A stretch of 24,237 nt of DNA from Prorocentrum cordatum (taxonomy: Eukaryota > Sar > Dinophyceae > Prorocentrales > Prorocentraceae): the NCBI GenBank assembly GCA_963575745.1, contig CAUYUJ010019871.1, positions 747,019 to 771,255 of the forward strand, written 5' to 3'. Made by a program: the position numbers and the translations under genes. The first letter of the stretch is position 1; every line of letters starts with the position of its first letter. This document shows, piece by piece, positions 1 through 8,820 of this stretch. The notes under the pieces are model-generated. The model did no database searches. It worked only from the letters and a program-made list of their open reading frames with translations, and was not told the origin of the DNA.

Positions 1-6
1 CACACG

Positions 7-43
<37 letters not shown>

Positions 44-91
44 CTACAAGCACACAAGAAAACAAACAAACAAACTAACAAACAAACAAAA
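1..91. repeat. (CA)n followed by (AAAC)n microsatellites
   Basis: A dinucleotide CA run with a few interruptions fills about 1-42. After a short spacer, a tetranucleotide AAAC run with one interruption fills about 59-91. The array is cut by the window edge, so its full length is unknown. Confidence 0.95.
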
Positions 92-566
92 GCGTCGGAT
101 CTCGCAGGAAGGAGCAGGGTGCCGAGGATCGAGGAGGATCGGTTTGGGGTAGTCGTGGACATCCCAGAGGCAAATCTGAAGACCTGCGCGGAGGGGCCCT
201 GCGAGGGGGGGACGGGGACGGGTCTCGAGGAGATGCGGAAGGGGGCGGTGCGAACGGGCGGCTGTTCAAAAAGACAGGGGGACTCGTGAGGGGCCCAGCC
301 CCAGCCTGAGGGCTTCTGGAGAGGCGTCTCGGAAGGCAGCCAAAGCTCGGGATGCCTTCGCAGAAGGCCGCCATCACACCAGACTCCCGACGTCGCGCGT
401 TGTTCGCAACGAGACCCCCGGAGGTCTTGACCACATCCCCAGGACCGCTTTTTCAGCCTGTGTATTTGTTGTGGCTTCCAGGCCCAACAAGGTTCCCCAG
501 AGCACGGAAGACTCATACGACCAGCGCAGACCCCCAACAGAAAGTCACTTCTCAACAGAATGTGCG
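92..566. other. Unrecognised GC-rich stretch, no supported gene
   Basis: Open frames cross this stretch on both strands, but their translations are rich in Pro, Arg and Ser with no recognisable domain. This is what GC-rich non-coding DNA gives by chance. I see no RNA gene or mobile-element terminus here. Confidence 0.5.
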
Positions 567-621
567 AGCTGTGTGCAAAAGCTGTGTGGTACAAGCTGTA
601 TGGTGCAAGCTTTATGTCGGG
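567..621 (+). repeat. Four degenerate 13-14-bp tandem units (AGCTGTGTGGTACA type)
   Basis: Units starting AGCT begin at 567, 580, 594 and 608. They diverge progressively; the last keeps only AGCTTTATG. The array runs straight into the left arm of the inverted repeat that follows. Confidence 0.7.
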
Positions 622-808
622 CCTGTCCCCCTACAGGGGGATGTTCCACGAAAACTGAACAAAAAAAACCCAAACATATCCCCAAAAAGGTCCAACAATG
701 CTCAAAAAGTGGTCCCCAGACGATTTCTGGACTGTGTCTTGGACTATTCTTGGGGGTATCTTCTATTCTTCCTCGAAGATCCCCCTGCAGGGGGGCAGGC
801 CCGACTTA
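613..808. repeat. Imperfect inverted repeat / foldback element
   Basis: The arms at 616-640 and 781-805 are reverse complements over 25 bp with two mismatches. Similarity continues inward for about 15 more bases with several mismatches. Each arm also contains its own palindrome (CCCCCTACAGGGGG and CCCCCTGCAGGGGG). The roughly 140-bp interior is A-rich on the left and T-rich on the right, so the unit could fold further. There is no ORF and no clear target duplication. A MITE-like or foldback origin is an inference. Confidence 0.7.
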
Positions 809-854
809 GTGCAGGCTATATCTGGTGCCTGCTGTGTGCGGCCGCCCAGTGCAA

Positions 855-1010
855 AGGAGGCGCCCGCGGGGCGACCACGGGCGGGCGCGCCGGGCGGAGG
901 CAAAGCCTCGGCACGCCCGCCCGGCGGGCGAGGCGCCCGCGCGGCGCGCCCACGAGGCGGGCACGAGGCGCAAAGGCCTCGGCACGCCCTCGCAGCACGA
1001 GGCGCCCACG
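855..1010. repeat. Degenerate GC-rich tandem repeats (CGAGGCGCCC type)
   Basis: Two related blocks, near 897-920 and 965-993, both read GGC(GC)AAAGGCCTCGGCACGCCC with variations. They are joined by CGAGGCGCCCGCG and CACGAGGCG motifs. The region is nearly pure G+C and strongly self-complementary. No protein domain is visible in any frame. Confidence 0.65.
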
Positions 1011-1505
1011 ACTACCAGCCTGGAACAGATCCCTGTCCCTCAGCTGGGCACCGCCTCCTCGCGATGCCAGTCTTGGGGGTTCCCTGAGATTTTCAGGGCG
1101 CATCCCTAAGGTTGTCCTGGCCTTTTGGCGTGTCAATCTCAGGGATAGGGATAAGTTCGAGGCTGGTGACATGAGGCGGCGGCCACCCAGCGGGCACCAG
1201 ACGAACCCCCACCACGCCCGTCCAACAACCCACAAACAGCAGCACCCAGAATCAACCGTGCACCGTCTCGGGGGAGACAAAAACACGTGTCCGTGGCGAG
1301 CTGTTCACGACCCCGGGGAGGGCTGGGCCCCGCGCCCCGCCCCCGCCCGAGGTCCGCTCAACACGGGCAGCCGTGGCGACGGAGGGTGGCCCTGGAAGGC
1401 CACAAAACTGCGAAACGCGATGAGGACGAGGGAAGGAGAACGAGGAAAAAATGAGCAGGATGAAAGGGATGAGCAAAACTATGGTAACCATGACAACCAT
1501 GAGGG
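1011..1505. other. Unique-looking sequence, no supported gene
   Basis: No domain, RNA gene or repeat family is recognised. Open frames exist on both strands, but their translations are low-complexity or patternless. Confidence 0.45.
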
Positions 1506-1585
1506 AAGGAGGAGGAGGAGGAGGAGGAGGAGGAGGAGGAGGAGGGCCTGTCTGGCTGCTCCCGCACAGCGCCGACTCCGTCCCT

Positions 1586-1653
<68 letters not shown>
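1506..1653. repeat. (GGA)n and (GAC)n trinucleotide arrays
   Basis: A GGA run occupies about 1506-1545 and a longer, essentially pure GAC/ACG run about 1587-1653, with 40 bp of unique sequence between. Both are open in several frames, giving poly-Arg, poly-Gly, poly-Asp or poly-Thr. I regard those as artefacts of the repeat. Confidence 0.95.
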
Positions 1654-2235
1654 CGCGGCCTACGCAGCCCTCTCTAGGTCCCGTAAGGCCCCTGGAGGTC
1701 CGAACAGTGGCGAAAACGCAAAATACAGCTCGGCCCCTGGCCTTCGATCCGTGGCAGCAGCTGCGACGAAGACGACGACGTGGCAAACCGAAACTTCAGT
1801 CGGCTCCAGAAACGCGAAAGGCTGCGGCCAGGCTTACACTTTCGTTCTCTGAGGCCCGTTTCGGGCCTCACGACCGCTCAAAACAGGCTCGGGGTAGAAA
1901 GCCGGCCCTGGAGAAGGTAGTCGAGAGGTCCGCGAGCCCAAACACCAAAACTAACAGACAAGAAACAAAAACATCGCCGCCAGCTCTCCGAGCGCCCCGC
2001 TTCTAGGGAGCCCACAGAGGACGTACGCGCACAGCTATGTACATGAACACGGCCCCTAGATCCGCGAGACCGGCCGCGTTATACGAACATCTGCGCAATG
2101 CGTACTCTCGAAACCAACGTGGATTCATGTACGTGTACGTCCTTCTGTCGCTCCTGAGCTTCACTCCCCCAGACCTCGCCCAGCATCGTGAGCTCGTTCA
2201 TGCGTGGGCCCCCCAGACTTCTTTCGGGGATCTTC
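1654..2235. other. Intergenic stretch containing one copy of a dispersed repeat
   Basis: Positions about 1881-1930 (AGGCTCGGGGTAGAAAGCCG and following) resemble 6611-6660 at roughly 80% identity by eye. The rest shows no recognisable gene, although short frames are open. Confidence 0.5.
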
Positions 2236-2450
2236 TGACCCGGGTCAATCCAGACCCGGGTCAGCAGGAAACCAAAAACTGCAATGCAGGGGGGGAAAAA
2301 AAAAAAAATGCAGCGCAGGTCTTCGCAAACCCGGGTCAGCCAGTACGAGCGGCCGCCTCGCGGCCACGAGCGGCTCGCTTACCCGGGCCAGCCAGAGGGG
2401 GTCTTCGCAGGATCCGGCAGGATCCGGCGCCCTGGCTGACCCCCGTTTGC
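2236..2450. repeat. Cluster of ACCCGGGTCAGC palindromic motifs
   Basis: The palindrome TGACCCGGGTCA occurs near 2237 and is followed by ACCCGGGTCAGC near 2254. Related copies occur near 2330 (AACCCGGGTCAGCC) and 2380 (TACCCGGGCCAGCC). A direct repeat of GGATCCGGC follows near 2410-2430. Spacing is irregular, so this is a cluster rather than a strict tandem array. Confidence 0.6.
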
Positions 2451-2865
2451 ATTGACCCCCGTCTCAAGGCTCCCGATTCTGGACCCCTTCCCCGGGGGAC
2501 CGGTCTTTCGTGCCAGGTGATTCTCGGAGGGCCCCGGGCCACGAGGAGCGCCCCTTCGAGAGCCCAAACTGAAAGGGCCCACAGACACACAAATAGATAT
2601 GCACAAATAACCAGCTTCCCCATATGTTCGCATATCTTCTGGGTTTTTGTCTTCCCCCCCACTTCCCTTATCTTTCCATATTTTCTTAGGAGTGGTCGAT
2701 GAATTGTGTCCGTGTGTTTTTTCCCCTCCTGAGAGAAGTGCCCCCCGAGAGCCCAAACCGAGGGAACGAGAACGCCGTCCTTGCTTTTGCTTGCGACGCG
2801 CGGAGGCCAGAATCACTCCCCACCAAAATCAACACCTGCCCCGGAGCGCGTTCTCAAGGGCTCCC
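2451..2865. other. Unrecognised stretch, no supported gene
   Basis: Short frames only. There is a T-rich patch around 2640-2700. Nothing resembles a known domain or RNA. Confidence 0.45.
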
Positions 2866-3005
2866 AACTTCGCGCTTCGCGCTGCGCGAAGCGCGAAGTG
2901 CGAATAGCTTCGCGCTCTCGCGCCGCCTTCCAGGGGAGAAGAGGAGGATGAGGAGGAATCGGAGCCGAACCGCGAAGCGCGAAGCGCGAATAACTTCGCG
3001 CCCTC
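2866..3005. repeat. TTCGCGC palindromes, two related copies
   Basis: Positions 2867-2899 form a perfect inverted repeat: 16-bp arms ACTTCGCGCTTCGCGC and its complement around a single T. A second cluster at about 2971-3002 repeats GCGAAGCGCGAA and the opposite-strand CTTCGCGC. Both clusters include a GCGAATA(A/G)CTTCGCGC segment. They are separated by about 70 bp that includes a purine-rich patch. Confidence 0.85.
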
Positions 3006-4044
3006 GAGGGCGCCGTTGGTTCTGGCCAGAATCTCGGGAAAGAGGGGGAATCCAACCGTCGCCAGGAGAAAATCTGTCAACGGGAGGTGCATGAGGGCAG
3101 CTTCGCTCGAAATCGTTCCCAGACCCTCTCCAGAGTCGAAGCCGGCAGCCGTGGCGACGAGGGAGGCTTCCTCTTCCCCCTCCTGCTGGCTGGAGCCAAT
3201 GCTGAGCCACCTCAGACCCCGGGCTGGCTCAAGCCACAAACGCCCCGAAACCTCTCCTCGACCCTCGACCCTTCGGCGGCGGCGGCGGCGTCTCCTGCGG
3301 GCCCCCTCAGTGGGCCCTCCTCGCGGGCACGAGGCTCGACAGCTCGCACCCCGCGCGGGGGGGGGGGGCGCCTCGAGGCGAGAGCCTGGGCGGGCACCCC
3401 CCCGCCTGCGGAGCGCCGGGCTCTTGTGACCCGGGGCCGAGGCCGAAGATGCGGCGCCCCGGATGGTCTCCGAGAGCGGCCAGACAGCGCCGCGAGCCTG
3501 GCCCTCACGAACCTCCCTCCTCCGTCTCAGCACACCATTGCTAAGGTGCTCCAGAAGGCCTCCAACAGTGCCCCAAGCCCTGATGCCCCCCCTCCTGCTG
3601 CTTGGCTACATCACCCCCGTGGTGCCCAGATTATCACGACGGTGATGTGGTGGTGCTTCAATGGGCAATACATGAGTTACGATTTCAACTATCTTCGAAA
3701 AGCGTCCATTCCCAAAGCGAGGAGGCTGCGCGCAAGCCAGACAGCGGCAGACTTAACCGCGGATGGTCTTCTTCGCGATGGGGGGTAGCTCATTCTGTGT
3801 TCGGCGGCCTTATTGAGGGACTGGGGCCCCACCAATAGGGGGCAACTACTCATTGTTTTCCGCGGCGCTCGCCGCGCAGGAGGAGCAGGAGGAGGAGGAC
3901 CAGTGCAAACCCAGGAGTCATCAACGATGTTGGCATAGACCCTCCCTCCAAGCTCCCTCTTCCTAGGTCCCTACAAAGGTCCACTTCCACTGAAGAAAAT
4001 GCCTCGTTGGAAGACAATCGTGTAAGAGCCTGATTTGCAAAACG
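3006..4044. other. GC-rich stretch, no supported gene
   Basis: Both strands contain open frames of up to about 230 codons. Their translations are Arg/Pro/Ser-rich and mutually shadowing, and no domain is recognisable. A G run occurs near 3358-3369, a (GGC) patch near 3277-3292, and a short GGA run near 3880-3898. Confidence 0.45.
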
Positions 4045-4212
4045 CTTGCAGTGTTTACAACGAATATGCGCAGCGCGAAAGCAAGAATCCCATGTTGAAG
4101 ACCACCCGCCCTCAATCCGTGCAACTCTTGCAACTGTTTGAAACGAATGTGCGCGGTACCAATGCGAGAGCCACACTTTGGAAACCACCCACCCTTACTC
4201 CTAGTAAAGAAA
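4045..4212 (+). repeat. Two degenerate tandem copies of an about 82-bp unit
   Basis: Copy 1 begins CTTGCAGTGTTT at 4045 and copy 2 CTTGCAACTGTTT at 4127. Both continue with ACGAAT(A/G)TGCGC, then a variable centre, then ACCACCC(G/A)CCCT. Identity is roughly 65-75% by eye, so the duplication is old. Confidence 0.65.
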
Positions 4213-4570
4213 TTTCAAGCGAAACGCCCGACCCGCCCCTTCGACTGGCCTTGGGGTGCGACAGGAAGAAATAATAAGGAAGGAACGGAGGAGGAGGAGG
4301 AGGAGGAGGATGGCGTAAGGGGGGAGGAGAAGGAAATTTTAGGACCAATCCTATTCACCGCCGAGTGGAAACGGGGGTGACCAAAACAAAAGACCCTTCG
4401 CAGTTAACTAGGTCGCGCTGACGTGGGCATTCCCTGACCTGGCACCGCACTGTTCTCAGAACGGGCTACTCTGTCTTGCTTCGGGCCCCAGAACCATCAC
4501 AGATCGATCCAGCCAGAAAAAATGCAGTTGAGGAAGCTTCTTGCTCTAGCGACATCGGATCCCAGCATTA
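4213..4570. other. Unrecognised stretch with a short (GGA)n run
   Basis: A purine tract of GGA units lies near 4286-4313. The remainder is unique-looking, with no gene or RNA recognised. Confidence 0.45.
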
Positions 4571-4786
4571 GTTTCTGACACCGCGTGCACGGTTCGGTCT
4601 TTCACAGTGGCCGCCCTTCGACAAATGACTCGATGCCGGCCGAATTCGGGCAGCTGGCGGACCGGCGTTGCGTCCCGAGCTGCTCCTCCCGGCCCCGGGG
4701 CCTGGCGCCTGGCGAGGGCCAGTGAGATTCGACGCTACGAACAGAACCAGCATCGCCAGAATCACGGCCGAAGTCCCAACCCCCAT
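4568..4786 (-). CDS. Possible signal-peptide-like short ORF (uncertain)
   Basis: Reading leftward from an ATG at 4784-4786, a 72-codon frame begins MGVGTSAVILAMLVLFVASN. That is a plausible signal peptide or single membrane segment. It continues into a Gly/Pro/Arg-rich tail and ends at 4568. Neither codon bias nor a family match supports it. It could be the first exon of a gene or a chance hydrophobic stretch; chance is more likely. The same frame is open upstream to about 5053 without recognisable content. Confidence 0.15.
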   Translation of the reverse strand: MGVGTSAVILAMLVLFVASNLTGPRQAPGPGAGRSSSGRNAGPPAARIRPASSHLSKGGHCERPNRARGVRN

Positions 4787-5071
4787 CTTTCTGCTGCGTG
4801 GCTTCGAGCCGGATCGGTCCGTGAAAGCCCCACGCCCTGTGTGAGATGATTGCAACGTGTGAAACTCGGGGGTCGTCGTCGCAGGCATGCGATGTCCTGA
4901 TCGTTTTAGAACCCGACCCTTTCCCCAGGGCAGCTTTCGTTTATCCCGGGCAATCCTTTGACTGCCCAGGGGCCCGGCGAGGGCCCCCTGAGGCCGAAAA
5001 CGGCCAGAGACCTCCCGTCCCGATTCTTGCTCCACGACGCACTCGATGCCCATTTCCCGACTGGGACGCGG
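4787..5071. other. Unrecognised stretch upstream of the CCT array
   Basis: No domain, RNA gene or repeat family recognised. Confidence 0.4.
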
Positions 5072-5388
5072 CCTCCTTCTCCTCCTCCTCCTCCTCCTCC
5101 TCCTCCTCCTCCTCCTCCTCCTCCTCCTCCTCCTCCTCTGGCCCCCTCCTCTGGCCTCCTCCTCCTCTGGCCCCCTCCTCTGGCCTCCTCCTCAGGCCTC
5201 CTCCTCAGGCCTCCTCCTCAGGCCTCCTCCTCAGGCCTCCTCCAGGCCTCCTCCTCAGGCCTCCTCCTCCTCCTCCTCCTCCTCCTCCTCCTCCTCCTCC
5301 TCCTCCTCCTCCTCCTCCTCCTCCTCCTCCTCCTCCTACTCCTACTCCTACTCCTACTCTACTCCTCCTCCTCCTCCTACTCCTTTCC
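5072..5388 (+). repeat. (CCT)n array with an embedded 13-bp minisatellite
   Basis: CCT/CTC runs at about 5072-5138 and 5257-5338 flank a minisatellite of the 13-bp unit CAGGCCTCCTCCT. Unit starts at 5193, 5206, 5219 and 5232 are spaced exactly 13 bp, followed by one 11-bp unit and one more. The array ends in CTACTC variants. The whole tract is almost pure pyrimidine on the plus strand. Confidence 0.95.
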
Positions 5389-5630
5389 TCACGACGCGAG
5401 CCTGCCTGGGAAGCCCCGGGGGCCGCCACGCTGCCTCGCGGCGCGAGGAGGCCCCGCGGCGCGCAGGGGCCGCCCGCGGCGAGTGCGCGCCGGCGGCTGG
5501 TGCGCCCGACGCTGCTGGCCGCGGGGGCGCGATGGGCCGCGCGGGGAGCTCAGGGCCCCGCCGAGAGCGAGCGGCTGCGGGCGCCGGCCTGGGCGCTGGG
5601 GGGGGGCTCCTCCGCGCGCGGGGGGGCTCT
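5389..5630. other. Very GC-rich spacer between two CCT arrays
   Basis: About 240 bp rich in GCGCG and CCCCGCGG motifs separates the two polypyrimidine blocks. Frames are open, but translations are Ala/Arg/Gly-rich and lack domains. Confidence 0.5.
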
Positions 5631-6038
5631 CCTCCTCCCCCTCCGCCTCCTCCTCCTCCTCCTCCTCCTCCTCCTCCTCCTCCTCCTCCTCCTCCCCTCC
5701 TCCTCCTCCTCCTCCTCCTCCTCCTCCTCCTCCTCCTCCTCCTCCTCCTCCTCCTCCTCCTCCTCCTCCTCCCCCTCCTCCTCTCCCCCTCCCCCCTCGT
5801 CCCCCTCTTCCTCCTGCCCCTTCCTCCTCCTCCTCTCCTCCTCCCTCCTTCCTCCTCCTACTCCACCTCCTCCTCCTCCTCCTCCTCCTCCTCCTCCCTC
5901 CTCCTCCTCCTCCTCCTCCTCCTCCTCCTCCTCCTCCTCCTCCTCCGCCTCCTCCTCCTCCTCCTCCTCCTCCTCCTCCTCCTCCTCCTCCTCCTCCTCC
6001 TCCTCCTCCTCCTCCTCCTCCTCCTCCTCCTCCTCCCT
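5631..6038 (+). repeat. (CCT)n/(TCC)n polypyrimidine array
   Basis: About 400 bp of nearly uninterrupted CCT triplets, with C-rich interruptions around 5775-5880 and a single CCG interruption near 5946. On the minus strand it is polypurine. Long frames through it encode poly-Ser, poly-Leu, poly-Pro or poly-Glu only, so I do not call a gene. Confidence 0.97.
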
Positions 6039-7018
6039 AAGGCCGCGCGGCCTCTCCCGGCGCTGCAGAGGTGGCTCGCGTCGGGCGTCCTCGCCCGGCT
6101 TCGCGCCCCCAGAGGGCGCCTCACGGCTCGATTTCTGGCGCGCGAGGGAGTGGCGCAGGAGAGGGCCCGGTTGTGGTGCTCTGCGGTGCTGCAACTTCTG
6201 GCAACGTCAGAGCTGAGGGCCTGCCGCTGCTGCTGCTGGGTTCTCAACAGTCAGGAGGCAGCTCCTGGGAAGCCTTCGCAAGCTCTCCCCTGCTCGATGC
6301 AGCCCGAGAAACGGGCCACTGAGCGAAATACTAGGCCGGATCCAGCTGGGCAGTACGCTGGGGATTCAGCTGGATCAAGTGGGATTAGCCGGATTAGACA
6401 GGACTGTGCTGGCCCGGCTTTCGCCAACGGATGTACCATCGCCGAAACTGAATTTCTCCCCCCAGGGGTTCCGTCCTCACCTTTTGCCTTCTGCTGCTTC
6501 TCATCCGTTTGGGGCTCGGGGATCAAGGGGGATCGAGGATGAAGCTTCCGAGGCCTCCCCGGCGGGCTCGTGACTCCAGGGGCCCCTCCATGGCGCCTGG
6601 GACGCCACCGAAAAAGGCTCGGGGTGAAAAACCGGCCTCGGGGAAGTGGTCATGACCTCTGAGGATCTACGTTGCTTTTTGTTTGTTTTTTGGGGTTCTG
6701 CTGCTCAGTTCGAGGGTCGAGAACGAGGATCGAGAATCGAACGTTCGAGGCATTTGGAGCTTGTTGGCTCCTCTTCGGTCTCCAGCCGGCTTCTCGTAGC
6801 CACGGCAGGATTACCCTCGAAGTTCTGTCCAGAACGCACGCCTTGGCAACTCTGGGGCTCCATTGATGACCCCGGGACCCTGACATCCGGCGGTCCGAAG
6901 AAATATGACGGGCCCTGCGGCAAGCAAAAGACGCCGCGGGATGAAAAGTCCGCCGAGGGATCGTGGGGAATGACACCATCAGTATTTCAGTCCTCCGAGA
7001 TCTCGGAGGGCAGAAGGA
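6039..7018. other. Stretch without a supported gene; contains a dispersed repeat copy
   Basis: The second copy of the repeat seen at 1881-1930 lies at 6611-6660. GGATCCAGCTGG, GCTGGATCAAG and GCCGGATTAGACAGG motifs cluster at 6335-6405, recalling the GGATCCGGC motifs near 2410. No domain or RNA gene is recognised. Confidence 0.5.
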
Positions 7019-7440
7019 GTATGCGGAGGAGGGGGAGGGGAGGAGGAGGAGGAGGAGGAGAGGAGGAGGAGGAGGAGGAGGAAGGAGGAGGAGGAGTCTA
7101 GGAGGAGAGCAGGAGGAGGCGGAGGAGGAGCAGGAGGAGGAGGAGGGGGTGGAGGGAGAGGGCTCGACAGTCACGGAACCGCACGCGTCGAAAGAAAGAG
7201 CCGCAAGATGTCTGTGTCCTGCCACCCCTCTTCCATTTGCTGCTGCACCTGCTGCTGGTCCTGCCACTCCCCCTCCTCTACCACCTCCTCCCTGTCGTCC
7301 TCCTCCTCCTCCTCCTCCTCCTTCTCCTCCTCCTCCTCCTCCTCCTCCTCCTCCTCCTCCTCCTCCTCCTCCTCCTTTTCCTCCCCCCTCCCCCTCCCCC
7401 TCCTCTTGCCTCCTCCCCCTCCCCCTGCCTCCTGCCTCGT
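7019..7440. repeat. (GGA)n array facing a (CCT)n array
   Basis: GGA-rich sequence fills about 7022-7160. CCT-rich sequence fills about 7264-7436, with a nearly pure run at 7297-7378. The two arrays are complementary to each other on the same strand and separated by about 100 bp of unique sequence, so the segment is a large imperfect inverted repeat. Confidence 0.9.
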
Positions 7441-7562
7441 GCATTATCGGGAAAAGGGGGGGGCGAGCTGGCCGAGGGAGTCGAGGCCGGCTCGGGCACG
7501 TGGATGAAGGTGTTTTGCTCCTGCCGGCCAGCAGCCAGCCGCCGCCGCCGCCGAAGCGGCCG

Positions 7563-7563
7563 C

Positions 7564-7635
<72 letters not shown>

Positions 7636-7638
7636 CGA

Positions 7639-7693
<55 letters not shown>

Positions 7694-7880
7694 GGCGACG
7701 GCGACGACGACGGCGACGGCGACGGCGACGACGACGGCGGCGACAACAGCGGCAACGGGGACGACGACGGCGGCGGCGGTCGCGGCGGCGGCAACGACGA
7801 CGGCGGCGGCGGCGGCGGCGATGACGACAACGGCGGCGGTGACGGCGACAACGACGCCGGCAGCGGTGACGGTAGCGCTC
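7563..7880 (+). repeat. (CGA)n array grading into (GACGGC)n
   Basis: Pure CGA triplets fill about 7563-7633. The sequence then shifts to the hexamer GACGGC up to about 7740, and finally to a mixture of GACGAC, GGCGGC and AAC triplets to about 7880. Poly-Thr/Ala, poly-Arg and poly-Val frames through it are repeat artefacts. Confidence 0.95.
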
Positions 7881-8035
7881 GGCGGCGGCACAACTGCACA
7901 AAGCCATGGCGGCAGCTTATTTACGGCTGGCGTCCGCGGGCGGGCGGGGATCCAGGCCGGCCCGGAGGGTGTCGAGCGTATGGGGGGTGAGCAACGGCAT
8001 GGTCCAGATGCTCTGGGCCTCGGGGGACAGACAAA

Positions 8036-8079
8036 GAGAAAGAGACAGATATAGAGAGAGAGAGAGAGAGAAATTCCTC

Positions 8080-8112
<33 letters not shown>

Positions 8113-8174
8113 CGAGAGAGATGAAAACAGAGAAAGGAAAAGAAACAGAGAGAAAGAGAGAGAGAGAGAGAGAT
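8036..8174. repeat. Compound (AG)n-(AT)n-(AG)n microsatellite
   Basis: AG runs flank an AT run. Positions 8077-8102 form a perfect palindrome (CTCTATATA and its complement, AT core). The right AG tract carries interruptions. Confidence 0.95.
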
Positions 8175-8820
8175 CCGCTGGCCCCCTTGGGAGCCAACAG
8201 GTTGCGAGGCGTAGGCTGTCGACTTCCCTGCGCCAGTTGTGCCCAAGTAGCCCGAAAAGCTGCCCTTCACCGCAACCCCTCGTCAAGTACGCCAGGTTCG
8301 CGCCCCCCACGTCACAGCCCTTTGCGGCACACATCAGACTCGCGCTCCCCAAGCCACAATCCCTGCCAAACTGGGCCACGGTCGCTCTCACCTGACCAGA
8401 ATCAATGGTAGACTACACCAGATGCGCATCCTTGTTTTACTCGCATTGCCGCGCAACTGAATCAACCAGGCCACAGCGAAGGCCCCGTCAAGGTGGGGAC
8501 CACCTGCGACCGAGGCTAAGGAAGGCAGGTCTTCTTAAAGAGGCACCCCCGCGACTGGGCGCCTGCCTGCCAACTCTAAATTTTCACGACGTCGGGCCCC
8601 CGTTTGGGAGCTGGCAGACTTGGGCACCCCCTTGCACTGAGCTCGGACGCTCCTGGCGTCGCCGCCCGAAGTGCGACGCGCGCCGCACAGCGCGCAGCAA
8701 ATAGCCCCCCCCCCGCCCGAACGGCAATGCCAAACCTAAGACGCCCAAAAAGGTCCGACACCGGGGCAACTTCGGGCGGGGGGGGGGCGGAGGCACTGGC
8801 GCCTCTGTCCCGTCAAAAGG
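8175..8820. other. Unrecognised stretch downstream of the minus-strand retroelement relic
   Basis: It could include the 3' untranslated region of the minus-strand LINE-like relic, but no poly(A) or 3' repeat marks its end. Homopolymer runs of C (8706-8714) and G (8780-8786) occur. No gene recognised. Confidence 0.4.

Noticed and set aside
4846-6542. Very long open frames (up to about 500 codons) through the CCT arrays
   Set aside because: They encode only poly-Ser, poly-Leu, poly-Pro or poly-Glu, in all frames at once, as any stop-free triplet repeat does.
6650-8197. 515-codon minus-strand open frame across the GGA, CCT and CGA arrays
   Set aside because: The content is homopolymeric and dipeptide-repeat stretches joined by unrecognised sequence; no domain.
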